64,000 nt of DNA from Biformimicrobium ophioploci (GTDB taxonomy: Bacteria > Pseudomonadota > Gammaproteobacteria > Pseudomonadales > Cellvibrionaceae), in the NCBI RefSeq assembly GCF_030270605.1, contig NZ_BSYJ01000001.1:434001-498000 (forward strand), in the 5' to 3' direction. This document shows, one piece after another, positions 23,189-31,741 of this stretch. The translations under genes were made by a program, and so were the position numbers. How positions within the stretch are numbered: position 1 is the first letter of the stretch; each line of letters starts with the position of its first letter. The notes below the pieces were generated by a model. The model was not told the DNA's origin, searched no databases, and worked only from the letters and a program-made list of their open reading frames with translations.

Positions 23189-23245
23189 GGGGTGGCTCCG
23201 CCGCGCCGTAAACGGATGGCGCGGCAATGAAATACGGGAAGTGGC

Positions 23246-24112
23246 TTACCTGGACTGGTCTTCGGGCTGCTTGCGCAGGTCGCGCAGGCCCTGCTTGAGC
23301 TTGAGCAGGTGCTCCTGCAGCTCCGGCCCTTTGCGCTGGGCCACGCCGATCGCCAGTACATCGATCACCACCAGGTGGGCGATACGTGAAGACAGCGGGG
23401 TGTAGAGTTCGGTGTCCTCCTCCACATCCACTTCCAGCGGAATGGTCGCCGCCTGAGCCACAGGCGACCCGCTCGGGGCCAGGCCGATCACGATACCACC
23501 CTGCGCCTTCACCAGTTCGATCGAGTGCAGCAGCGCCTTGGTGCGGCCGCTCTGGGAGATGGCCACCACCACATCGCCGGGCTTCATGCTCATCGCCGAC
23601 ATGTTCTGGATATGGTGGTCGGCGTGTGCCGCGGTGGCAAGCTGCAGGCGGAAGAACTTGTGCTGTGCGTCCGACGCCACTGCACCGGAGGCGCCAAAGC
23701 CGAAGAACTCCACCCTTTTGGAGTTCTCGATGGCGCGGATGGCGGCGTCCAGTGCGGCCGGGTCGACCTGGTCGCGTACCTTCACCAGTGTGTCGATGGT
23801 GGAGTCGAACACCTTGTGAGTGTACTGGCCGATGCTGTCCGCCTCGGTCACCGCGATCTGGCCAAAACTGGGGCTGGCGGCCAGCTGCTGGGCCAGGTTC
23901 AGCTTGAAATCCTGGAAGCCGTTACAGCCGATGGCGCGGCAGAAGCGCACCACCGTGGGCTCGCTCACCTGGGCCTCGGTGGCCAGGTCGACAATCCGCA
24001 TATGGATAATGTCGTTCAGGTTGGCGAGGACATAGTCAGCTACCTTGCGCTCGGACTTGCGCATGGTGGTGATGTTGTCGCTGATTTTCTGGGTTAGTTC
24101 TGCCGGCTTCAC
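23246..24112 (-). CDS. hexR: RpiR-family transcriptional regulator, HexR-like
   Basis: HexR represses Entner-Doudoroff and related sugar genes and is released by KDPG. The 288-residue protein has an N-terminal HTH_6 domain (about residues 5-80, with KSERKVADYVLANLNDI and VSEPTVVRFCRAIGCNGFQDFKLNLAQQL) and a C-terminal SIS domain with FFGFGASGAVASDAQHKFFRL and AISQSGRTKALLHSIELVKA. These segments match HexR of Pseudomonas and Shewanella closely. Unusually, no zwf, pgl, eda or edd gene is adjacent here. The name rests on remembered similarity rather than context. Confidence 0.8.
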   Translation of the reverse strand: MKPAELTQKISDNITTMRKSERKVADYVLANLNDIIHMRIVDLATEAQVSEPTVVRFCRAIGCNGFQDFKLNLAQQLAASPSFGQIAVTEADSIGQYTHKVFDSTIDTLVKVRDQVDPAALDAAIRAIENSKRVEFFGFGASGAVASDAQHKFFRLQLATAAHADHHIQNMSAMSMKPGDVVVAISQSGRTKALLHSIELVKAQGGIVIGLAPSGSPVAQAATIPLEVDVEEDTELYTPLSSRIAHLVVIDVLAIGVAQRKGPELQEHLLKLKQGLRDLRKQPEDQSR

Positions 24113-24284
24113 GGACCACAGCCTTATATGCCTGAAAAGTGCGCCAGTTTATCACTATTGCCGCAAATCGTAGCCATTGTCGTAAGGGCCGATGGTTGAG
24201 GGGCCGGCGGGAATGGTGTTTCGAGACCGGTCAGGGTTCGAAATCCTTTTCAGGGGACTGGTTATGCGGGCTGGCTGGGAGGAG

Positions 24285-24356
24285 CTTTCAAGACCGTCGG
24301 CCGCATGGACGCGGCCGTCGAGCGCACAGGGATGTGTTCACAGCGTGTCTTGAAAG
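24285..24356 (+). repeat. Structured interspersed repeat, copy 1 (72 bp)
   Basis: The ends CTTTCAAGAC and GTCTTGAAAG are perfect 10-bp inverted repeats. Inside is a second stem, GGCCGC / GCGGCC around ATGGAC (24299-24316). The 59-bp core at 24292-24350 matches the reverse complement of the element at 45977-46056 at 56 of 59 positions. It contains no open reading frame and looks like a small non-coding repeat of the MITE or REP type. Confidence 0.85.
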
Positions 24357-24390
24357 GTCCTACCGACCGGACCGCAAGTGATCACAGGAC

Positions 24391-24406
24391 CTGTTTATTT
24401 GCACAG
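24391..24406 (+). promoter_or_regulatory. LexA (SOS) box upstream of uvrD
   Basis: CTGTTTATTTGCACAG matches the LexA consensus CTGT-N8-ACAG exactly in both half-sites. It lies 34 bp before the uvrD ATG, overlapping the expected promoter. E. coli uvrD is also LexA-controlled. Confidence 0.85.
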
Positions 24407-24439
24407 TAAAGCGCCCCACCCTCTGTTACAATCCCGCGC

Positions 24440-26644
24440 ATGGACGTATCTCAGATTCTCGACCCCCTCAACGATGCCCAGCGCGAAGCTGTTGCCGCCC
24501 CGCCCTGTAACCAGCTGGTGCTCGCCGGCGCCGGTTCCGGCAAGACCCGCGTACTGGTGCATCGCATTGCCTGGCTTATGCAGGTGGAGGGTGCCTCCGC
24601 CCATTCGATCATGGCGGTGACCTTTACCAACAAGGCTGCCAAGGAAATGCGCGCGCGCATCGAGGAGCTGCTCGGTATCAATACCTTCGGCATGTGGGTC
24701 GGTACCTTCCATGGCCTGGCCCACCGCCTGCTCAAGCAGCACTGGCAGGAAGCCAGGCTGCCGCAGAACTTCCAGATTCTGGACAGCGACGACCAGCTGC
24801 GCCTGATCAAGCGGGTGCAGAATGAACTTCAGCTGGACGACAAGCAGTGGCCGCCACGCCAGACCCAGTGGTGGATCGGGGCCCAAAAAGATGAAGGCCT
24901 GCGTCCGCAGCATGTGAATCCGGGGGCGGATCCCTGGGCCAATACCATGGTGCGGATCTACAGCGCCTATGAGGAGGCCTGCCAGCGCGGTGGCCTGGTG
25001 GACTTCGGTGAATTGCTGCTGCGCGCGCACGAACTGTGGCTCAACAACCCGTCATTACTCGCCCACTACCAGCAGCGTTTCCCGTTTGTACTGGTGGACG
25101 AGTTCCAGGATACCAACACCATCCAGTACGCCTGGCTGCGGGTGCTGGCCGGCGATCGCTGCAAGCTGACTGCCGTGGGCGACGACGACCAGTCCATCTA
25201 CGGCTGGCGCGGCGCGCGCATCGAGAATATCCAGATGTTCTCGCAGGACATGCACGACGTGCAGACCGTGCGCCTGGAGCAGAATTACCGCTCCACCAGC
25301 ACCATTCTCAAGGCCGCCAACGGCGTGATTGAGAACAACGCCGGTCGCCTGGGCAAACAGCTGTGGACCGAGGGCGCCAAGGGTGAACCCATCTCCCTGT
25401 ACGCGGCCTACAACGAGCAGGACGAGGCGCGCTTTATCGTTGAGCGCATCCGCGACTGGACCGTGAGCGGGCGCCGCCTGGACAGCATCGCCATCCTGTA
25501 TCGCTCCAACGCCCAGTCGCGTGTGCTGGAAGAGGCGCTGCTGCGGGAAAAGATTGCCTACCGTATCTACGGCGGCCAGCGTTTCTATGAGCGCCTGGAA
25601 ATCAAGAACGCCCTCGCCTACATGCGCCTGCTCAGCAATCGCGATGACGATACCTCGTTCGAGCGGGTGGTGAACACACCGACACGCGGCATCGGTGCGC
25701 GTAGTGTCGATGCGATTCGCGAATGCGCGCGCATGCAGGGTTACTCCATGTGGGACGCGGCCAAAAAGCTGGTAGCCGAGCGCGCCCTGGCGTCACGCGC
25801 GGCCAACGCGGTGCAGGCCTTCCTCGACCTGGTGGATACTGTGGCCGAGGAAAGTACCCAGCAACCGCTGGCGGAAATTGCCGAGCTGGTGCTGAACAAG
25901 ACCGGCCTGCTGGAATTCCATCGCAACGAGAAGGGTGAAAAAGGCCAGACCCGTGCGGAGAACCTCGAGGAACTGGTGAGCGCCTGTCGCAGTTTTGACG
26001 GCGATGAAGACGAGGAGCGCCCGTTGCTGGACCAGTTCCTCGACAGTGCGGCGCTGGATGCCGGCGAGGGTCAGGCCGACGAGTTCGAGGACGCTGTGCA
26101 GATGATGACCCTGCACTCGGCCAAGGGACTGGAGTTCCCGCTGGTGTTCATGGCCGGGGTGGAGGAAAACCTGTTCCCGCACAAGATGTCGGCCAGCGAG
26201 CCGGGCCGCATGGAGGAAGAGCGCAGGCTCTGTTACGTGGGTATTACCCGTGCAATGGAAAAGCTCTATATCACCCATGCAGAGAGCCGCCGCCTGCACG
26301 GCCAGGAGACCTTCAACCCGGTATCGCGTTTCGTCCGCGAGATTCCCGTGGATACCATCGAGGAAGTGCGCCTCAAGACCGAGGTTTCGCGACCATTGTT
26401 CCAGCCGCGCGGTGGCGCTTTCGGGCGCAAGCCCGGCGCCATCAACGGTTTCTCCGACCCGGCGCCGGATGACGAAAACCTGCCCGCACTGTCACTGGGT
26501 GGCCGCGTCGAGCACCCGGTCTTCGGCGAGGGCACGGTGATCAATTTCGAGGGGAGTGGCGCGCGTATGCGTGTGCAGGTAAATTTCGATGATGAGGGCA
26601 GCAAGTGGTTGATGCTGTCCATGGCGAAACTACAGCCGCTCTGA
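24440..26644 (+). CDS. uvrD: DNA helicase II UvrD
   Basis: UvrD is the 3'-5' superfamily 1A helicase of nucleotide excision and mismatch repair. The 734-residue protein (E. coli 720) has Walker A AGAGSGKTRVLVHRI at residues 29-43, motif Ia TFTNKAAKEMRARI, Walker B FVLVDEFQDTN, motif III GDDDQSIYGWRGA, motif IV RLEQNYRST, motif V TLHSAKGLEFPLVFMAG, motif VI RLCYVGITRAMEKLYI, and the C-terminal Tudor-like domain with GGRVEHPVFGEGTVINFEG that contacts RNA polymerase. ATG 24440 follows a TACAAT at 24427-24432, so the transcript may have almost no leader. The upstream LexA box indicates SOS induction. Confidence 0.97.
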   Translation: MDVSQILDPLNDAQREAVAAPPCNQLVLAGAGSGKTRVLVHRIAWLMQVEGASAHSIMAVTFTNKAAKEMRARIEELLGINTFGMWVGTFHGLAHRLLKQHWQEARLPQNFQILDSDDQLRLIKRVQNELQLDDKQWPPRQTQWWIGAQKDEGLRPQHVNPGADPWANTMVRIYSAYEEACQRGGLVDFGELLLRAHELWLNNPSLLAHYQQRFPFVLVDEFQDTNTIQYAWLRVLAGDRCKLTAVGDDDQSIYGWRGARIENIQMFSQDMHDVQTVRLEQNYRSTSTILKAANGVIENNAGRLGKQLWTEGAKGEPISLYAAYNEQDEARFIVERIRDWTVSGRRLDSIAILYRSNAQSRVLEEALLREKIAYRIYGGQRFYERLEIKNALAYMRLLSNRDDDTSFERVVNTPTRGIGARSVDAIRECARMQGYSMWDAAKKLVAERALASRAANAVQAFLDLVDTVAEESTQQPLAEIAELVLNKTGLLEFHRNEKGEKGQTRAENLEELVSACRSFDGDEDEERPLLDQFLDSAALDAGEGQADEFEDAVQMMTLHSAKGLEFPLVFMAGVEENLFPHKMSASEPGRMEEERRLCYVGITRAMEKLYITHAESRRLHGQETFNPVSRFVREIPVDTIEEVRLKTEVSRPLFQPRGGAFGRKPGAINGFSDPAPDDENLPALSLGGRVEHPVFGEGTVINFEGSGARMRVQVNFDDEGSKWLMLSMAKLQPL

Positions 26645-26680
26645 AGCTGCAAACGGACCAATCTTTAAAACTATAAGAAT

Positions 26681-27832
26681 ATGAACACCCAAAAAATCAA
26701 CTGGTACCCGATCGTCATCCTCGGCCTGCTGGCACTGCTGGTGGCCACATTTGCCGCGCTGGTTTACCGCAGCGCCGGCGACCAGTCACAGAATGCAGCC
26801 AGCGCTTTTACGCGGCAGGATGCCCAGTACGAGTGGAAGCTGGTCACTACCTGGCCGAAGAATTTCCCCGGCCTCGGCAGTGCGCCGGAGCGCTTCGCCA
26901 GGCTGGTGGATGAAATGTCCGCGGGCCGCCTGCAGGTTAAGGTGCTGGGTGCGGGAGAGCTGGTGCCTGCCATGGGCGTGTTCGGTGCGGTTTCGGATGG
27001 TGCTGCGCAGATGGGCCACGGCGCGGCCTACTACTGGAAGGGCAAACTGCCGGCGGCGCAATTCTTCACTGCGGTACCCTTCGGCCTCAACGCACAGGAA
27101 ATGAATGGCTGGCTGCACTACGGCGGCGGCCTGGAGCTGTGGCGCGAGATCTATGCGCCGTTCAACCTGATCCCGTTTGCCGGCGGCTCCACCGGTGTGC
27201 AGATGGCGGGCTGGTTCAACAAGGAAATCAACTCGGTCGACGACCTCCGGGGCCTCAAGATGCGCATTCCGGGCCTCGGTGGCGAGGTGCTGAACCGTGC
27301 CGGCGGCACCGCAGTGACCATTCCCGGCGGGGAGCTCTACACCGCCCTGCAGACAGGGGTGATCGATGCAACCGAATGGGTGGGTCCGTACAATGACCTG
27401 GCATTCGGTTTCCATCAGGTGGCCAAATACTACTACTACCCGGGCTGGCACGAGCCGGGTTCGGTGCTGGAATTCATCGTCAACAAGGACGCCTACGAGT
27501 CACTGCCGGAAGACCTGCAGGCCATTGTCAGCGCCGCCGCGCGGGACGCCAGCCAGGACATGCTGGATGAGTACACCGCGCGCAACAACAAGGCCCTGCG
27601 GGAGCTGGTGGACAACCACGAGGTTCAGCTCCGGCGCCTGCCGGACGATGTGATTGCCTACCTGGCGAAGATCAACCGCGAGATGATGGAAGAGACCGCC
27701 GCAAAGGACCCGGTATTTGCGCGGGTCTACGAAGCCTTCAAGGCCTTTGGTGCCGAGGCGGCGGCCTATCATGAGATCAGCGAGCGGGCCTATTACGACA
27801 CCCGCGAGCTGAATCAGCTGAAGCAGGATTAA
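26681..27832 (+). CDS. TRAP transporter solute-binding protein (DctP/TakP-like)
   Basis: This is the periplasmic substrate receptor of a tripartite ATP-independent transporter. The 383-residue protein has an N-terminal hydrophobic segment (WYPIVILGLLALLVATFAALVY) that acts as a signal peptide or anchor. The DctP fold follows, with WKLVTTWPKNFPGLG, STGVQMAGWFNKEINSVDDLRGLKMRIPGLGGE (the arginine that binds the substrate carboxylate) and DATEWVGPYNDLAFGFHQVAKYYYYPGW, a stretch typical of TakP-type 2-oxoacid binders. The membrane subunits are not adjacent: a DctQ/DctM pair lies at 36405-38344 on the other strand and is the best partner candidate. The ribosome site before ATG 26681 is weak (ATAAG). 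Confidence 0.88.
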   Translation: MNTQKINWYPIVILGLLALLVATFAALVYRSAGDQSQNAASAFTRQDAQYEWKLVTTWPKNFPGLGSAPERFARLVDEMSAGRLQVKVLGAGELVPAMGVFGAVSDGAAQMGHGAAYYWKGKLPAAQFFTAVPFGLNAQEMNGWLHYGGGLELWREIYAPFNLIPFAGGSTGVQMAGWFNKEINSVDDLRGLKMRIPGLGGEVLNRAGGTAVTIPGGELYTALQTGVIDATEWVGPYNDLAFGFHQVAKYYYYPGWHEPGSVLEFIVNKDAYESLPEDLQAIVSAAARDASQDMLDEYTARNNKALRELVDNHEVQLRRLPDDVIAYLAKINREMMEETAAKDPVFARVYEAFKAFGAEAAAYHEISERAYYDTRELNQLKQD

Positions 27833-27833
27833 A

Positions 27834-27914
27834 CGCTAAGGGCTTGCTCCAGGCGCTAAGGGCTCTTTCTGGTTTTTCTCAGGCGCTAAGGGCTTGTTCT
27901 AGACGCTAAGGGCT
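27834..27914. repeat. Four CGCTAAGGGCT repeats between convergent genes
   Basis: CGCTAAGGGCT begins at 27834, 27854, 27884 and 27904, giving spacings of 20, 30 and 20 bp. The last copy encodes the end of the minus-strand thioesterase (Glu-Ala-Leu-Ser-Val-stop), and the others look like duplications of that gene's 3' end. Confidence 0.8.
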
Positions 27915-28312
27915 TCTGGCTGCTCTACCGGGCGGGTGCGGCCGCGGTCGTCGATGGCGACGAATACGAACTCGCCCTCGGTAACCTTGACCTGCTCGCC
28001 ACTGTGCACGTGGGTCAGCCACACTTCCACGATGGTGCGGATGGATGAGCGCCCTACTTCCTGCAGGTCTGCATAACAGCTGATGGTGGAACCCACCGGG
28101 ACCGGGCGCAGGAATACCATGCTGCCGACGGCCACCGTGGTGACGCGGCCGCGGGCAATCTTCTGGGCCAGGATGGCACCGGCAAGATCCATCTGTGACA
28201 TCAACCAGCCCGCAAAGACGTCGCCCTGCGGATTGGTATCCGCTGGCATGGCGAGGGTCTGCAGAGCAAGGATTCCGCTCGGTTGCGGCAGTTCGTCGTC
28301 GATGTCGTTCAT
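27899..28312 (-). CDS. Acyl-CoA thioesterase, YciA-like hotdog fold
   Basis: The product resembles YciA, which hydrolyses short and medium acyl-CoAs in the cytoplasm. Starting at ATG 28312 (MNDIDDELPQPSGILALQTLAMP) it is 137 residues, the usual length. The hotdog core includes ALQTLAMPADTNPQGDVFAGWLMSQMDLAGAILA, where Asn-Pro-x-Gly-Asp and the following Asp line the active site, and GRVTTVAVGSMVFLRPVPVGS. The longer frame from a TTG at 28408 would add 32 unlikely residues. Its 3' end lies inside the CGCTAAGGGCT repeat cluster. It is monocistronic, and no partner can be inferred. Confidence 0.88.
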   Translation of the reverse strand: MNDIDDELPQPSGILALQTLAMPADTNPQGDVFAGWLMSQMDLAGAILAQKIARGRVTTVAVGSMVFLRPVPVGSTISCYADLQEVGRSSIRTIVEVWLTHVHSGEQVKVTEGEFVFVAIDDRGRTRPVEQPEALSV

Positions 28313-28435
28313 GTCACTTCTCACAGCGTTGTTAGAGTTATTGCATGTGGCCCGGGCAAACCCCGGGCAGGCGGCGCAGTTTAACACGACTGGCGGCTTT
28401 TTGATCAATATTTAAAACGATTGTTTTACCCCGAC

Positions 28436-28465
28436 TTGCCTCGCCGATGCGAGCCGGCCTAGAAT
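28436..28465 (+). promoter_or_regulatory. Putative promoter of the copper/silver efflux operon
   Basis: TTGCCT (28436-28441) and TAGAAT (28460-28465) are separated by 18 bp, slightly long, as in many MerR-type metal-responsive promoters. The ATG at 28472 would be at or next to the transcription start, giving a nearly leaderless message. No regulator gene is nearby. Confidence 0.4.
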
Positions 28466-28471
28466 CCTGCC

Positions 28472-28903
28472 ATGCGCTCATTTATTGCCCTGACATTGCT
28501 GCTGTTCTTCAGCGCCCAGAGCCTCGCCCTGGCGGCGCCCTCTGGTTGTGGCGGTGAAATGGGTTCGCATCAGGACCACCAGAGCCATCACGACATTCCG
28601 GTGGAGGGCACAGTACACGCTGGCATGGGCCACGCTGACATGGATCACGCCAGTATGCCCTGCTGTGACGGTACCGCTGCACCGGCAGCGGAGTTTGCTG
28701 AGGTTTCTGTAGAGGCGCCTGTACAGATGGACGGCCTGTGCCAGCTGGGCTGTGCCGCAGCCGCCGCCAGCGTTTCCGCACAGGTAGCGCCCGCGCCGGG
28801 ATTTCTGGTGCTGTCCGGTCTATTCCCTGAGCACGACTCGACTTCCATCGCTCCGCCCCGGAACGAGCCGGATAACCTCCTGCGCCCACCAATCCACGCC
28901 TGA
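28472..28903 (+). CDS. Small secreted His/Met/Cys-rich protein at the head of the cus operon
   Basis: The 143-residue protein has a Sec signal peptide (MRSFIALTLLLFFSAQSLALA, cleavage near residue 21). A metal-ligand-rich region follows at residues 26-65 with GCGGEMGSHQDHQSHHD and HAGMGHADMDHASMPCC, holding about eight His, several Met and three Cys. Two more Cys follow (90 and 94). The tail PPRNEPDNLLRPPIHA is typical of short proteins found at the start of heavy-metal RND operons (CopL/DUF2946-like). A role as periplasmic copper or silver binder or sensor is inferred from composition and from cusCBA starting 62 bp downstream. No Shine-Dalgarno is visible before the ATG. Confidence 0.75.
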   Translation: MRSFIALTLLLFFSAQSLALAAPSGCGGEMGSHQDHQSHHDIPVEGTVHAGMGHADMDHASMPCCDGTAAPAAEFAEVSVEAPVQMDGLCQLGCAAAAASVSAQVAPAPGFLVLSGLFPEHDSTSIAPPRNEPDNLLRPPIHA

Positions 28904-28965
28904 ACTGCCCCTGAGCTGGTGCGCCCGCGCACCTGAACCCCAATCGCAGTACAGGAAATCTCCCC

Positions 28966-30255
28966 ATGGGATACCTCACTCGCACCCTGCGCCTGTCGTG
29001 CGCGGTGCTGGTTCTTAATACGCCGCTGATCGCTCTTGCGCAGCCGCTGGGCCTGGCGCAGGCCGTGCGCATGGCACTGGAAAATGACCCGGACAATGCT
29101 GCCGCCTTCCATCGCGCGGAAGCGCAGCGGGAGGCGGCCGTTGCCGATGCCCAGTGGTCCGACCCGACTCTCAGGTTTGGTGTTGCCAACCTGCCGCTGG
29201 ACAGCTTCGATTTCAACGACCAGCCCATGACCCAGAAAGTCATCGGTATCAGCCAGCGCCTGCCGCGCGGTAACAGTGCGCGGCTCGCCGGTGAGCGCGG
29301 TGAACTGGTGGCCGAAGCGGGCTTCGCTGCCGTGGCAGATGCCGAGCTGCGCCTGCAGCTAATGGTCAGTGAGTCCTTCCTCAACCTCGCCGAACAGCTC
29401 GAGACCCGCGCCCTGCTGGGGCAAAACCGGCGCTGGCTGGCGGAGCTGGTCGATTACAACCGTGCGCGCCTTGCCAGTGCGCAGATCCAGTCTCAGCAGC
29501 TGCTGCAGTCGCAGCTGGCGCTGGCGCGCCTGGACGATCGCTTCGGCGAGGTCGAGGGCGCGATCAACCGGTCGCGCGGCACCCTGAGCCGCTGGCTCGA
29601 CAGCGCTGCCTGGGGGCCGGTGGACACAAGCTTGCCCGGTTGGACGGAAACCCTTGACTGGCTCGCGGCGCAGACGCTGCCGGTACCTGTCGCCAGTATC
29701 GAGGCCCATCCCGCCCTGCAGGCCGCGGAGGCCCGGATAGAGGTCGAGTCACGCCAGGTGGCGATTGCCAATGAAGCCTACAAGCCGCAGTGGGGTGTGG
29801 ATCTCAGTTACGGCCAGCGCGACGAGACGCCCATGAGTGACGGCAGTGATTTCTTCAGTGCCATGGTTTCGGTCGACCTGCCCCTTTTTACGGGTAAACG
29901 CCAGGACCGGCGCGTGGCGGCCGCACGGGCGCGGGAGAGTGCCGGCATCCTGCAACGCCAGGGCCTGCAGCAGCAGATGCACGCCGGCCTCAACGCCGCC
30001 GTGGCTGCGGCCAATACCTACGCCGAGCGGTTGTCCCAGTACCGGGGGGAACTGCTGGCTCAGGCAGACCATACCGCCGATGCGGTACTGGCCGGCTATG
30101 CAGCCAATACCGCTGACCTGGATGCGGTGATCGCCGCGCGCATGGACGCCATCGAGGCCCAGATCAGCGCGCGCCGGATCGAATATGGCTATTACCGCGC
30201 GCTGGCGCGGATCCGTTACTACCTGGCCGCCGGCCAGCGGGAAAACACCAAATAA
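28966..30255 (+). CDS. cusC: TolC-family outer membrane efflux protein, CusC-like
   Basis: This is the outer-membrane channel of a heavy-metal RND efflux complex. The 429-residue protein has a signal peptide (MGYLTRTLRLSCAVLVLNTPLIALAQ) without an obvious lipobox. The two OEP repeats are rich in long amphipathic helices (for example ALENDPDNAAAFHRAEAQREAAVADAQW and AALQAAEARIEVESRQVAIANEAYKPQWGVDLSYGQRDE-like segments). It is followed at once by the membrane-fusion and pump genes, so it is assigned as the CusC/CzcC component. The name reflects operon context; outer-membrane factors of this family are hard to separate by sequence alone. Confidence 0.85.
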   Translation: MGYLTRTLRLSCAVLVLNTPLIALAQPLGLAQAVRMALENDPDNAAAFHRAEAQREAAVADAQWSDPTLRFGVANLPLDSFDFNDQPMTQKVIGISQRLPRGNSARLAGERGELVAEAGFAAVADAELRLQLMVSESFLNLAEQLETRALLGQNRRWLAELVDYNRARLASAQIQSQQLLQSQLALARLDDRFGEVEGAINRSRGTLSRWLDSAAWGPVDTSLPGWTETLDWLAAQTLPVPVASIEAHPALQAAEARIEVESRQVAIANEAYKPQWGVDLSYGQRDETPMSDGSDFFSAMVSVDLPLFTGKRQDRRVAAARARESAGILQRQGLQQQMHAGLNAAVAAANTYAERLSQYRGELLAQADHTADAVLAGYAANTADLDAVIAARMDAIEAQISARRIEYGYYRALARIRYYLAAGQRENTK

Positions 30256-30271
30256 GTGCTGGCAGGCAAAG

Positions 30272-31741
30272 ATGAAGCAATCGCAAATGAAAAAAACCTA
30301 TCTATTGATTGGCCTCGCGCTGCTGGCCGGCCTCGCGGCGGGCTGGTGGCTGGCCGAAAAAGACCCCGCAGGCGAGACGGCCGAGGGTGGCAGGAAAATC
30401 CTGTACTGGGTGGCACCGATGGACCCGAACTACCGCCGCGACGAACCGGGGAAATCGCCGATGGGGATGGACCTGATTCCGGTCTACGAGGGCGATGAGT
30501 CGCAGCAAAAGGCCGGCACTGTCAGCATCAGCCCACAGGTAGAGAACAACCTGGGGGTGCGCACGGCGCAGGTGCAGCGCGGTACCGTCACCACATTCGT
30601 GGAGACCGTTGGCCTGGTGCGCCTGGACGAGGACAAGCTGCACCATGAGCACACCCGCCTCAGTGGGTGGGTGCAGAAATCCTGGGTGCGCGCCGAGGGC
30701 GACCGGGTCCGCAAGGGACAGCCGCTGGTGGAGATCTATTCGCCGGAACTGATCAAGGCCCAGCAGGAGCTGGTGGCCGCGCTGGAAAGTGGTAACCAGA
30801 CCCTGATCGACGCGACCAGGGAGCGCCTCAGCAGCCTGGGCATCCCGGCAGACCAGGTGCGTCGGGTGGAGGAAACCCGCAGTGCCAGCGAGACCATCGT
30901 GCTCTACGCCGGCGCCAGCGGCTATGTCGACCAGCTGGGGGTGCGTGACGGCATGTATATCACCGAGGCCACTGCGCTACTGAGCGTCGGGCCGCTGGAG
31001 ACCGTGTGGGTGGAGGGCGAGCTGTTCCCCAAACAGGGCGGCCAGGTACAGGTCGGGCACAAGGCCACAATCCAGGGCGACTTTGCCCCGGGGCGCAGCT
31101 GGACCGGTACCCTGACCCAGGTACTGCCCAAGCTCGACGAGGAGACCCGCACCCTGCGCGTGCGCCTCGCGGTGGACAACCCGGACAAGGCCTTGCGCCC
31201 TGGCATGTTCGTGCGGGTGCAGCTGGACGGGGCGCGGGTTGATGCCCTGACGGTTCCGCGCACTGCCCTGATCCGCACCGGAGACATGGACCGGGTGGTG
31301 CTTTCCGAAGGCGACGGCCGTTATCGCTCTGTGCGGGTGCTGGCCGGGCGCGAATTCGGCGAGCGGGTGGAAATCCTGCAGGGCCTGGAAGAGGGCGCGC
31401 GGGTGGTGGTCTCGGCCCAGTTCCTGCTGGATTCCGAGTCCAGTGTCAGCGCCGACCTGTCGCGTATCGAGGGTACCCGTGTTCAGACCGCGCCCTGGGC
31501 CACTGCCCAGGTGCTGAGCATGCCGGACGACAACCACTATGCGCGGGTCGATCACGGCCCGGTGCCAGAATGGGGCTGGCCGGAAATGCGCATGGGTTTC
31601 CATGTACTGGAGGCCGCGCAGGCGGACATGCGTCGCGCGCTGCAGGGCAAGCTGACGGTGGAAGTGCAGCTGCGCGAACGCCCGGATGGCAAATACGAAA
31701 TCATCGCGGTACGTCCTGTGTCCCGGGGTGAGCAGCCATGA
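30272..31741 (+). CDS. cusB: Heavy-metal RND efflux periplasmic adaptor, CusB-like
   Basis: This adaptor links the inner-membrane pump to the outer-membrane channel and hands over Cu(I)/Ag(I). The preferred start, ATG 30272 ([14 protein letters not shown]), has GGCAGG upstream; a second ATG at 30287 is possible. The 489-residue product has a membrane anchor (residues 9-27) and then a heavy-metal-binding domain at about 44-71, [20 protein letters not shown] followed by GMDLIP, the form seen in CusB-type adaptors. Helical-hairpin and barrel domains follow ([37 protein letters not shown]). The C-terminal 80 residues resemble a CusF-like extension. The stop overlaps cusA's start (ATGA). Confidence 0.9.
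   Translation: MKQSQMKKTYLLIGLALLAGLAAGWWLAEKDPAGETAEGGRKILYWVAPMDPNYRRDEPGKSPMGMDLIPVYEGDESQQKAGTVSISPQVENNLGVRTAQVQRGTVTTFVETVGLVRLDEDKLHHEHTRLSGWVQKSWVRAEGDRVRKGQPLVEIYSPELIKAQQELVAALESGNQTLIDATRERLSSLGIPADQVRRVEETRSASETIVLYAGASGYVDQLGVRDGMYITEATALLSVGPLETVWVEGELFPKQGGQVQVGHKATIQGDFAPGRSWTGTLTQVLPKLDEETRTLRVRLAVDNPDKALRPGMFVRVQLDGARVDALTVPRTALIRTGDMDRVVLSEGDGRYRSVRVLAGREFGERVEILQGLEEGARVVVSAQFLLDSESSVSADLSRIEGTRVQTAPWATAQVLSMPDDNHYARVDHGPVPEWGWPEMRMGFHVLEAAQADMRRALQGKLTVEVQLRERPDGKYEIIAVRPVSRGEQP

Larger units (their letters stand above)
24113..24439. other. Intergenic region between hexR and uvrD
   Basis: This 327-bp divergent region holds a 72-bp structured repeat (24285-24356) and the LexA box of uvrD (24391-24406). 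The part nearest hexR (24113-24284) presumably carries the hexR promoter, but I could not identify a convincing -35/-10 pair. No gene is supported. Confidence 0.7.

Noticed and set aside
24225-24260. GGTTCGAAATCC, resembling a tRNA T-loop, near hexR
   Set aside because: No matching acceptor, D or anticodon arms could be built around it and no CCA end follows; likely chance or, at most, a remnant.
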